DNA of 64,000 nucleotides from NCBI RefSeq assembly GCF_002288925.2, contig NW_022098007.1:23699980-23763979 (forward strand). The letters are read 5' to 3'. Source of the DNA: Delphinapterus leucas (Eukaryota > Chordata > Mammalia > Artiodactyla > Monodontidae). The notes under the pieces are model-generated. The model was given only the letters and a program-made list of their open reading frames with translations. It had not been told where the DNA came from and ran no database searches. Both the position numbers and the translations under genes were made by a program. Every line of letters begins with the position of its first letter. The first letter of the stretch is position 1. Positions 48,606 to 60,094 of this stretch are shown one piece after another.

Positions 48606-50689
48606 ACTAATGTCCTGGAGAGAGCAGATGAAGACAGTCACTTCTCTCAAGCTGTTACTGAAGGGAATCCCACACCCAGACACATACACCCCTCATTTAA
48701 CTAGCCCAGATTTGTTGGATGGTCATTATGTAACTGTGTCTTTGTGTGCAGAAGTCAATGACTGTTCAGAGCAGTAAGTCTTCATGGCACCCCATGGGTT
48801 CCAGCACACCCCCAAACTTGAAAAGCAGCAACAGCAGCAACTAAGAGCCAGACCCTCAGCAGAGCAAATGCAAAGTGCAGTCTGGGCGGGCGGGGCACAG
48901 GCTACTTATCTGAGAGGTGACTCTGCAGTAAGGGTGGGAGTGGAAGTTGGCAGAGGGATGGAGGTCAAGATTTCAAATCTCTTCTTCCAATTCAATCTGC
49001 CAGGAGGAGTAAATCATCACGATGGCAAGGAGAGGTAGGTGGACAGGGAAGGAAATAGCCAGCACTGAGCAAGTCAGAGATCATAGACTCAAGATAAACC
49101 TCTTGGCAGCAAGGAGGAAGGTCCCAACACCTTTATGTTTTAATTTCAATACCATCTCACCTTTGAAAAGTGCTTTTATCTTCCAAATGCTTTTCCAGCA
49201 CTTATCTCATTACATCCTCATGGCAACTGTATAATAACCTAACATAGATAGGCCAGCAAATGTCCTCCTGCAAGTCTTCCTTTTCTTCATAGTGGTAGTA
49301 GTAATAGCTGAGACTTGTATAGTACTTACTATGTGGCAGGCACTATGTTAAATTCCTTATGCATATTAGCTATGTCATCTCATTTAATCCTCATAACAAC
49401 CTGATAAAGTAAATACTGTAAGTGACCCCACTTACTTTCCGTCAACTAAGTAAACAGACCAAGAGGGATTTGGTGACTAGACTAGGGCACATGGCTAGTA
49501 AGCAGTAGAGCTGAGACACCAGCCCAGGTCTGTCTGATTTTAAAGCCCTTGCTCTTAGCTACTATGCTAAGGTATATAACCCTATTTTGCAAAGGAAGAA
49601 AATGGAGCCAGAGAGCTTGAGTGGCTTGCCCAAGGACACATAGCAAGCTAGTACCAGAAGGAGGCCTAACTTTGGGCCTTCTGACCCTCAGCCTAGTGTT
49701 CACTCCCTTATTCACTTCCCAGCCATTGGTACTACACTCCAGGCGCCCTATGGTCAACATGCACTTGGAATGCCAGAGATCAGGTAAACATGCCATCTAC
49801 CAACAAGGTCACAGTTTAATCTTTCATTATTTTATGATACCTGCTCTGTAGATGAAGTAACCAAGGAGGCAAACAGCTTACCCCAGATCTTCCACTGTAC
49901 CAGGAGCAGAGGAATTCCTCAAAGTTCTTAACTTTCAAGTCTGGGCTTGTTTCACTCGAATACCTCTGTGTGCCCACAAGGCAGCAAAGAAAGCAGTGTG
50001 GATCAAAAGACAATCAGACAAAAGAAACCCAGTATACTCCCTGTCTCCTTTTAATTGGATCTGTGGAGCCCTCAGGGCTGGGACAAAGAGAGCTGACACA
50101 GAAGTGAGGTAGCTGAAGAGAATGTCAGGGGTCTGCAGGGATAGGACAAGAGAGGTTTGAAAAAGCATATAATTTGGGGAGAGGTAGAGGGTAATGTTAG
50201 GGTCTTGAAGCCTTGGAGTACCTTTTTGTAGAGGCTCTGTGGTATCCCTTAAGAGGGTATGGAGAAGGCAGGAACACAAGCAGAGCTGTAAACCCATTTC
50301 TATCCTGGTCTTCAGCCATGAAAACAACACTGACTAAGAACCTGCCAGGATTTTGGCCTGGTACCAGAGACTGAGGTGGCTATGGTGCATTGCAAGCCAA
50401 AGGTCTAGCCAGTCCAAGCAGGAAGCTAACATACATGTAAAGGGAACTTGTCCAGTGATCCCAAATGCCAGCCTTGGGACCATACTTACCTGGCTGCATC
50501 TGCACTACCTAGGTAATTCAAGGGCATTGTCAAGTTTGGGAAGCTCTGTATTGGCTCAACTAGTATTTTTCAGTGTCAGTGACCATTGTGGAGAGTGGTC
50601 AGAAGGACCATTTGGTTGGAGATCTCATTCAGAAAAGGTCTCCAATGTAGACCTTATTAATCTTGTAATTATCTTGTGAATGACATATA

Positions 50690-50828
50690 CATATATATAT
50701 TTTAACATCTTTATTGGAGTATAATTGCTTTACAATGGTGTGTTAGATTCTGCTTTATAACAAAGTGAATCAGCTATACATATACATATATTCCCATATC
50801 TCCTCCCTCTTGCATCTCCCTCCCACCC
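50690..50828 (-). mobile_element. 5'-truncated L1, 3'UTR only
   Basis: Antisense L1 3'UTR (AACATCTTTATTGGAGTATA onward), 139 bp. Flanked by an exact 18-bp target-site duplication TCTTGTGAATGACATATA at 50672-50689 and 50829-50846. Confidence 0.92.
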
Positions 50829-51023
50829 TCTTGTGAATGACATATATTAATTACCTTGTATTTATGTGATGTGTGTTAAAAGCATATTTTGGCAATTCCT
50901 TGTTTAAAAGTACCCAGAGAGCCTCACAAAATGGATGTGTCTTGAGCCTTTCCCCTGCTCTGCATGTGGAGAGCTATGAATGACAGGGTCAGGGAAAGGA
51001 CCTGGATCTTTACATACTGGAGA

Positions 51024-51058
51024 CCCCCCCCCCCCCACACACACACACACACACACAC
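51024..51058. repeat. C-run plus (CA)n microsatellite
   Basis: Thirteen C followed by about eleven CA units. Length in the assembly may be unreliable because of the C-run. Confidence 0.95.
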
Positions 51059-52805
51059 GGTTCAAGTGGAATGTTAAAAAGATAACTGTGGTCATTGTGT
51101 CCGTAAGGGTGTGGAGGCAGGATTGGAAACCACCACTGAGGAGGCCAGTGTCAGAATTTTTTAGGGATGGTAGGAAGAAGCCTGGACTGGAGACCTGCCA
51201 GTGAGAACAGGCTTAAGACTGAACCACATAAACAAGAGTTTGGAAGAACAACTTTTAGTGTTCATCTAAACCCACCTCCTCACTTTATGCATGGACAAAC
51301 TGTGGCCCAGAGAGATTAAACGTATCACCCAAAGTCACTAATTTGTTACAGCCTAAAGTAACATGTTACATATTTCTAGTACACAAATACTTAAGATATT
51401 AAAAAGGGACAGGACTCTTTCTGGAGAGGAGGGAGGAGAGAGCTGAGGAGGACTCCAAGGTTTCAAGTATGTACCTGCATCCCAGATAGTGCCAGAACCC
51501 AGGACCCTCCCACCCTGTGGAAGATGAACAGGATTTCAGGGAACACCTCAAAGAAAGTTACTGAGGGCCTACCTCCAGGGGCTCTTTCCATGCAGTGGGC
51601 CAGGGGTTGGTCGGGTCCCTGGGTAAGGCTCCCCACCTGATGGGTTTTGGTGGAGCATCAGGTATCAGTAAAAGCCAGGCTACCCAGCTCCCATTGCAGC
51701 CTGTTCTACTCTTCTATGTGGGTGGCATTCCCCAAGGGCCAGGGTGGGGGCAGGGTGAACAAGCTAGCAAACACCAAGGTGAAGAGGAGCAGGAGCTATT
51801 TGTTAAGACGTGTCCTCTTTGGAGGGGGTGGCCTCCATGCCAAGACAAACTCCTTCAGAAATAAATATGGCACATAAAAGACTAATTATGGGTTTGGTCT
51901 TTGGGATTTAGTAGGAGAGAACTGGCTCTCTTCAGGATAAAGTTTTGCAGTCTGCAGTACCAGTCTGCAGCAGGGGAACATGAAAGGGCAGGGTGGGAAG
52001 GGGTGTCTCCAGTACCCCTCAGCAGGCTCCTCTGGCTAGGAAGTGATGTTTACCTAGGGGGAGACAGTTTTACAAAGTTGGTTTTACTAGGAACTGAAAT
52101 AAAAGGGAGCCAGAGCAGAGATGCAGCCCACCATAAATGGCAGCAGCTGCATTGGATTCTTCCCTCTTGTGCTACTTGCCCAAGGGACTTCAACTATACC
52201 CTCTCCAATCTTCCTCCTCAACTGGCTTATGCTGTTATCATCAGTTGCCATGAAAAAGCCTCTTCACCACCAGGCCTGGGGATAATAGCACTCTATCCCC
52301 TCCCACCCCGAGTTGCTTGCATTCTGTCTTGTCTGCCCAGCCAGGTAAATACTGTGTCCAACATGGCACAAGTGGAAGCCAGGCAGCTGTTCTGTACACA
52401 GCCCAGGCCACGCTGGTGAGAGACACTAAAGAATACTTTGACAATTGAAGGCCCAGCTCTAGCTTCATCCTTTACCTTCTATATAACTTCAGACAATTAA
52501 CACCTTCAAATTAATTTTCCTACTCTGTAACATGAGGGTAATAGTAGTCATCTTATAAGGTTAGTATAAGGACTATATAAAATAATGCATATGACTCTCA
52601 ACCTGTCTCCTGTAATGAAGATAGAAGAAAATTTATTTAAGGGAAAGCAGAATTGCATCCTTTTTCTTTGGATGTAAAGTACCTTGAAAAGCTGTTGCCA
52701 GGCCTCTGGACCCAACAGGACCCTATAATTCTTACCTGAATTGGATTGAGCTGAAATAAAGAGGTAAAATCCTAAATCATCCATTGAACTCTTCTTGAAA
52801 GGGTT

Positions 52806-53972
52806 CCTGGGCACAAGATGGCAGAGCAGAAGGACATGAACTCACCTTTTCTTATGGAAACCCCAAAATCACAACTAACACTGAACAACCACCAACAAAA
52901 AATGCTGGAACCTACCAAATAAGATACCCTATATCGAAAGACAAAGAAGAAGCCACAAAGAGATGGTAGGAGAGGCACAACTGTGATAAAATCAAATCCC
53001 ATACACACTGGGTGGGCGAGTCACAAAAAGGAAAATAATTATACCACAGAAGTACTCCCACAGGAGTGAAAGTTCTGAACCCACGTCAGGCTCCCCAGTC
53101 TGAGGGTCTGGCAATGGGAGGAGGAGGCCCCAGAGAATCTAGCTTTGAAATCCAGTGGGGTTTGATTGCGGGAATTCCAAAAGACTGGAGGAAACAGAAA
53201 CTCCACTCTCAGAGGTCACACAGAGGGTCCCATGCACAGCAGGGAACAGGGAGAAAAAGCAGTGACCTCATAAGAGACTGGGCCAGACTTACATGCTAGT
53301 ATTGGAGGGTAACCTGTGAAGGCAAGGGGCAGCTGTGGCTCACTGTGGGGACAAGGACACTGGTGACTGTAGTTCTGGGGAGTACTCATTGGTATAAGCC
53401 CCCTTGAAGGTCGTCATTTTCTGACCAAGACATGGCCCCACACAACAGCCTATAGGCTCCAGTGCTGGGATGCCTCAGGTAAAAAAACCCAACAGGGCAG
53501 GAACACAGCTCCACACATCAGCAGACGGGCTGCTTAACGGCTTCCTGAGCACACATCTACCAAATAAACACACGCCCTAACACGGCTCTGCCCACCAGAG
53601 AGACAAGACCCAGCTCCACCCACCAGAGGGCAGGCACCATTCCCTCCCACCAGGAAACCTACACAAGCCCCTGGTGCAACCTCACCCACCAGGGTGCAGG
53701 AACCAGAAGCAAGAGGAACTACAATCCTGCAGCCTGTAGAAAGAGGACCACAAACATAGAAAGTTAGACAAACTGAGACAACAAAGAAATATGTTGCAGG
53801 TAAAGGAACAAGATAAAAACCCACAAGAAAACTAAATGAATAGGAGATAGGAAATCTACCTGGAAAACAATTCAGAGTAATGAATCCTATGCATCCTATG
53901 GGATGCAGTGAAAACAGTTCTAAGAGGGAAGTTTATAGCAATACAATCTCACCTCAAGAAATAAGAAAACCT
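52806..53972 (+). mobile_element. L1 copy A, left part, internally deleted
   Basis: L1 5'UTR from the AAGATGGCAGAGCAGAAGGA start through the first ~40 codons of ORF1. At 53883 it jumps to the middle of ORF2 (CTATGGGATGCAG), skipping about 1.7 kb relative to the neighbouring copy. It is interrupted at 53972 by L1 copy B and resumes at 60084. Confidence 0.8.
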
Positions 53973-54883
53973 GTAGGAACCAAGATGGCGGTGTAGAAGG
54001 ACGTGCTCTGACTCCCTCGTGTGAAAACACCAGAATCACAACTAGCTGCTGGACAATCATCAACAGCAAGACACTGGAACTCACCAAAAAAAAAATACCC
54101 CACATCTAAAGACAAAGGAGAAGCCACAATGAGACAGTAGGAGGGGTGCAATCACAGGAAAATCAAATCCCATAACTGCTGGGTGGGTGACTCACAGACT
54201 GGAGAACACTTATACCACAGAAGTCTACCCACTGGAGTGAAGGTTCTGAGCCCCACGTCAGGCTTCCCATCCTGGGGTCCTGGCAACTGGAGGAGGAATT
54301 CCTAGAGAATCAGACTTTGAAGACTAGTGGGATTTGATTGCAGGACTTTGACAGGACTGGGGGAAACAGAGACTCCACTCTTGGAGGGCACACACAAAGT
54401 AGTGTGCGCATCGGGACCCAGAGGAAGGAGCAGTGACCCCAGGGGAGGTTGAACCAGACCTACCTGCTAGTGTTGCAGGGTCTCCTGCAGAGGTGGGGAG
54501 TGGGGGGCTGTGGCTCACCGTGGGGATAAGGACACTGGCAGCAGAAGTTCTGGGAAGTACTCCCTGGCATGAGCCCTCCCAGAGTCTGCCATTAGCCCCA
54601 CCACAGAGCCCAGGTAGGCTCCACTGTTGGGTTGCTTCAGGCCAAACAACCAACAGGGAGGGAACCCAGCCCCACCCATCAGCAGTCAAGCAGATTAAAG
54701 TTTTACTGAGCTCTGCCCACCAGAGCAACAGTCAGCTCTACCCACCACCAGTCCCTCCCATCAGGAAATTTACACAAGCCTCTTAGATAGCCTCATCCAC
54801 CAGAGGGCAGACAGTAGAAGCAACAAGAACTACAGTCCTGCAGCCTGTGGAACAAAAACCACATTCACAGAAAGATAGACAAG

Positions 54884-55785
54884 ATGGAAAGGCAGAGGGT
54901 TATGTACAAGATGAAGGAACAAGATAAAACCTCAGAAAAACAACTAAATGAAGTGGAGAGAGGCAACCTTCCAGAAAAAGAATTCAGAATAATGATGGTG
55001 AAGATGATACAGGACCTTGGGAAAAAAAACGGAGGCAAAGATCGAGAAGATGGAAGAAATGTTTAACAAAGACCTAGAAAAATTAAAGAACAAACAGAGA
55101 TGAACAATACAATAACTGAAATGAAAACTACACTAGAAGGAATCAATAGCAGAATAACTGAGGCAGAAGAACGGATAAGTGACCTGGAAGACAAAATGGT
55201 GGAATTCACTGCTGCGGAACAGAATAAAGAAAAAAGAATGAAAAGAAATGAAGACAGCCTGACAGACCTCTGGGACAACATTAAACACAACAACATTTGC
55301 ATTATAGGGGTCCCAGAAGGAGAAGAGAGAGAGAAAGGACCTGAGAAAATATTTGAAGAGATTATAGTCGAAAACTTCCCTAACATGGGAAAGCAAATAG
55401 CCACTCAAGTCCAGGAAGCGCAGTGAGTCCCATACAGGATAAACCCAAGGAGAAACACGCTGAGACACATAGTAATCAATTGGCAAAAATTAAAGACAAA
55501 GAAAAATTATTGAAAGCAGCAAGGGAAAAATGACAAATAACATACAAGGGAACTCCCATAAGGTTAACAGCTGATTTCTCAGCAGAAACTATACAAGCCA
55601 GAAGGGAGTGGCATGATACACTTAAAGTGATGAAAGGGAAGAACCTACAACCAAGATTGCTCTACGCGGCAAGGATCTCATTCAGATTTGATGGAGAAAT
55701 CAAAAGCTTTACAGACAAGTAAAACCTAAGAGAATTCAGAACCACCAAAACAGCTCTACAACAAATGCTAAAGGAACTTCTCTAA
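54884..55785 (+). pseudogene. L1 copy B ORF1, broken
   Basis: The N-terminal segment 54884-55066 goes out of frame at an A-rich tract (GGAAAAAAAACGG near 55021). The coiled-coil and RRM segment reads 55100-55426 (EMKTTLEGINSRITEAEERI). TGA at 55424 and another near 55531 interrupt the C-terminal domain, whose text runs to TAA 55783. Confidence 0.85.
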
Positions 55786-55843
55786 GTGGGAAACACAAGA
55801 GAAGAAAAGGACCTACAAAAACATACCCAAAACAATTAACAAA

Positions 55844-58800
55844 ATGGTCATAGAAACATACATATTGATAATTACCTTAAACGTGAATGGATTAAATGCT
55901 CCAACCAAAAGACACAGGCTTGCTGAATGGATACAAAAACAAGACCCATCTATATGCTGTCTACAAGAGACCCACTTCAGACCTAGGGACACATACAGAC
56001 TGAAAGTGAGGGGATGGAAAAAGATATTCCATAAAACTGGAAATCAAAAGAAAGCTGGGGTAGCAATACTCATATCAGATAAAATAGACTTTAAAATACA
56101 GAATGCTGGGCTTCCCTGGGGGCACAGTGGTTGAGAGTCTGCCTGCCAATGCAGGGGAAATGGGTTCGTGCCCTGGTCCGGGAAGATTCCACATGCCGCG
56201 GAGCGGCTAGGCCTGCGAGCCATGGCTGCTAAGCCTGCGCATCCAGAGCCTGTGCTCCACTACGGGAGAGGCCACAACAGTGAGAGGCCCGCGTACTGCA
56301 AAAAAAAAATAATAATACAGAATGTTACAAGAGACAAGAAAGGAAAATACATAATGATCAAGGTATCAATCCAAGAAAAAGATATAACAATTATAAATTT
56401 ATATGCACCCAACATAGGAGCACCTCAATACATAAGGCAACTGCTAACAGCTATAAAAGAGGATATTGACAGTAACACAATAACAGTAGAGGAATTTATC
56501 ACCCCACTTACACCAATGGGCAGATCATCCAAACAGAAAATAAATAAGGAAACAGAAGCTTTAAATGAAACAACAGATCAGACAGATTTAATTGATATTT
56601 ATAGGACATTCCATCCAAAAACAGCAGAATACACGTTGTTCTCAAGTGTGCATGGAACATTCTCCAGGATAGATCACATCTTGGATCACAAATCAAGCCT
56701 CAGTAAATTTAAGAAAATTGAAATATCAAGCATCTTTTCTGACCACAACGCTATGAGATTAGAAATGAATTACCGGGAAAAAAACGTAAAAAACACAAAC
56801 ACATGGAGGCTAAACAATACGTTACAAAATAACCAAGGGATCACTGAAGAAATCAAAGAGGAAATCAAAAAATACCTAGAGACAAATGACAATGGAAACA
56901 TGATGATCCAAAACCTATGGGATGCAGCAAAAGCAGTTCTAAGAGGGAAGTTTATAGCTATACAAGCCTACCTCAAGAAACAAGAAAAATCTCAAATAAA
57001 CAATCTAACCCTATACCTAAAGGACCTAGAGAAAGAAGAAGAAACAAAACCAAAAGTTAGCAGAAGGAAAGAAATCATAAAGGTCACAGCAGAAATAAAT
57101 GAAATAGAAACAAAGAAAACAATACCAAAGATCAATAAAACTAAAAGCTGGTTCTTTGAGAAGATAAACAAAATTAATAAACCATTAGCCAGACTCATCA
57201 AGAAAAAGAGGGAGAGGACTCAAATCAATAAAATTAGAAATGAAAAAGGAGAAGTTACAACAGACACTGCAGAAATACAAAGCATCCTAAGAGACTACTA
57301 CAAGAAACTCTATGCCAATAAAGTGGACAACCTGGAAGAAATGTACAAATTCTTAGAAAAGTATAACCTTCCAAGACTGAACCAGGAAGCAACAGAAAAT
57401 ATGAACAGACCAATCACAAGCAATGAACTTGAAACTGTGATTAAAAATCTTCCAACAAACAGAAGTCCAGGACCAGATGGCTTCACAGGTAAATTCTATC
57501 AAACATTGAGAGAAGAGCTAACACCTATCCTTCTCAAACTCTTCCAAAAAGTTGCACAGGAAGAAACACTCCCAAACGCATTCTATGAGGTCACCATCAC
57601 CCTGATACGAAAACCAGACAAGGATACTACAAAAAAGAGAAAATTACAGACCAATATCACTGATGAATATAGATGCAAAAATCCTCAACAAAATACTAGC
57701 AAACAGAATCCAACAACACATTAAAAGGATCATACACCATGATCAAGTGGGATTTATCCCAGGGATGCAAGAATTCTTCAATATATGCAAATCAAACAAT
57801 GTGACACACCATATTAACAAATTGAAGAATAAAAACCATATGATCATCTCAATAGATGCAGAAAAAGCTTTTTACAAAATTCAACACCAATTTATGATAA
57901 AAACTCTCCAGAAAGTGGGCATAGAGGGAACCTACCTCAACATAATAAAGGCCATATACAACAAACCACAGCAAACATCATTCTCAATGGTGAAAAACTG
58001 AAAGCATTTCCTCTAAGATCAGGAACAAGACAAGGATGTCCACTCTCATCACTATTATTCAACATAGTTTTGGAAGTCCTAGCTATGGCAATCAGAGAAG
58101 AAAAAGAAATAAAAGGAATCCAAACAGGAAAAGAAGAATTAAAACTGTCACTGTTTGCAGATGTCATGATACTATACATAGAAAATCCTAAAAATGCCAC
58201 CAGAAAACTGCTAGAGTTAATCAATGAATTTGGTAAAGTTGCAGGATACAAAATTAATGCACATAAATCTCTTGCATTCCTAATAATAATGATGAAAATT
58301 CTGACAGAGAAATTAAGGAAACACTTCCATTTACCATTACAACAAAAAGAATAAAATACCTAGGAAGAAACCTACCTAGGGAGACGAAAGACCTGTATGC
58401 AGAAAACTATAAGACACTGATGAAAGAAATTAAAGATGATACCAACAGATGGAGAGATACACCATGTTCCTGGATTGGAAGAATCAATATTGTGAAAATG
58501 ACTACACTACACAAAGCAATCTACAGATTCAATGCAATCCCTATCAAGTTACCAATGGCATTTTTTACAGAACTAGAACAAAAAATCTTAAAATTTGTAT
58601 GGAGACACAAAAGACCCCGAATAGCCAAAGCAGTCTTGAGGGAAAAAAAACGGAGCTGGAGGAATTAGACTCCCTGACTTCAGACTATACTACAAAGGTG
58701 CAGTAATCCAAACAATATGGTACTGGCACAAAAACAGAAACATAGATCAATGGAACAAGATAGAAAGCCCAAAGATAAACCCACGCACCTATGTTCAACT

Positions 58801-59876
58801 AATCTATGACAAAGGAGGCAAGGATATACAATGAAGAAAAGACAGTCTCTTCAATAAGTGGTGCTGGGAAAACTGGACAGCTACATGTAAAAGAATGAAA
58901 TTAGAACAATCCCTAATACCATACACAAAAATAAACTCAAAATGGATTAGAGACCTAAATGTAAGACCGGACACTATAAACCTCTTAGAGGAAAACATAG
59001 GAAGAACACTCTGACATAAATCACAGCAAGATCTTTTTTGACCCACCTCGTAGAGTGATGGAAATAAAAACAAAAATAAACAAATGGGATCTAATGAAAC
59101 TTAAAAGCTTTTGCAAAACAAAGGAAACCATAAACAAGACGAAAAGACAACCCTCAGAATGGGAGAAAATATTTGCAAACGAATCAATGGACAAAGGATT
59201 AATCTCCAAAATATATAAACAGCGCATGCAGCTCAATATTAGAGAAACAAACAACCCACTCCAAAAATGAGTAGAAGACCTAAATAGACATTTCTCCAAA
59301 GAAGACCTACAGATGGCCAAGAAGTACATGAAAAGCTGCTCAACATCACTAATTATTGGAGAAATGCAAATCAAAACTACAATGAGGTATCACCTCACAC
59401 CAGTTAGAATGGGCATCATCATAAAATCTACAAACAACAAAGGCTGGAGAGGGTGTGGAGAAATGGGAACCCTCCTGCACTGTTGGTGGGAATGTAAATT
59501 GATACAGCCACTATGAAGAACAGTATGGAGGTTCCTTAAAAATCTAAAAGTAGAATTACCATATGATCCAGCAATCTGACTACTGGGTATATACCCAGAG
59601 AAAACCATAATTCAAAAAGACACATGCACCCCCATGTTCATTGCAGCACTATTTACAATAGCCTGGTCATGGAAGCAACCTAAATGCCCATCGACAGATG
59701 AATGGATAAAGTAGTTGTGGTACATATATACAATGGAATATTACTCAGCCATGAAAAGGAACGAAATTGAGTCATTTTTTGAGACGTGGATGGATCTAGA
59801 GTCTGTCATACAGAGTGAAGTATGTCAGAAAGAGGAAAACAAATATCGTATATTAACGCATGTATGTGGAACCTAG
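55844..59876 (+). pseudogene. L1 copy B ORF2, split by a SINE and broken
   Basis: The endonuclease N-terminus (MVIETYILIITLNVNGLNAP, QETHF) is open to the SINE at 56108. After it the frame runs uninterrupted to 57724, covering the rest of the endonuclease and the start of the RT domain. Catalytic GDxN has become EEFI (about 56488-56499), while SDHNA is kept. A two-base insertion near 57635-57640 shifts the frame, which resumes at 57663. The RT box reads FADV at 58154-58165, with GTC replacing the second catalytic Asp codon. The C-terminal part is recognisable to TAG 59874. The copy is dead several times over. Confidence 0.88.
56108..56313 (+). mobile_element. CHR SINE, short form, inside L1 copy B ORF2
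   Basis: GGGCTTCCCTGG start, box B GGTTCGTGCC, GCGCATCCAGAGCC body, A-rich tail. Target-site duplication AATACAGAATGCT (56095-56107) and AATACAGAATGTT (56314-56326). SINE plus duplication adds 219 bp, a multiple of three. Confidence 0.95.
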
Positions 59877-60094
59877 AAAAATGGTACAGATGAACCGGTT
59901 TGCAGGGCAGAAGGTGAGACACAGATGTAGAGAACAAATGTATGGGCACAAAGGGGGAAAGCCGCGGGGCAGTGGGGATGATGGTGTGATGAATTCGGTG
60001 ATTGGGATTGACATGTATACACTGATGTGTATAAAACTGATGACTAATAAGAACCTGTTGTATAAAAAAAATTAAATTAAAAAAAGAAAAACCT

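Larger units (their letters stand above)
53973..60083 (+). mobile_element. L1 copy B, full-length, inserted in copy A, inactive
   Basis: Starts GTAGGAACCAAGATGGCGGT, a canonical L1 5' end. It has a short 5'UTR of about 0.9 kb lacking the long T-rich block of the 3600 copy, then ORF1, ORF2, and a 3'UTR ending AAAATTAAATTAAAAAAA. Flanked by AAGAAAACCT (53963-53972) and AAGAAAAACCT (60084-60094). A short CHR SINE splits its ORF2. Confidence 0.88.
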
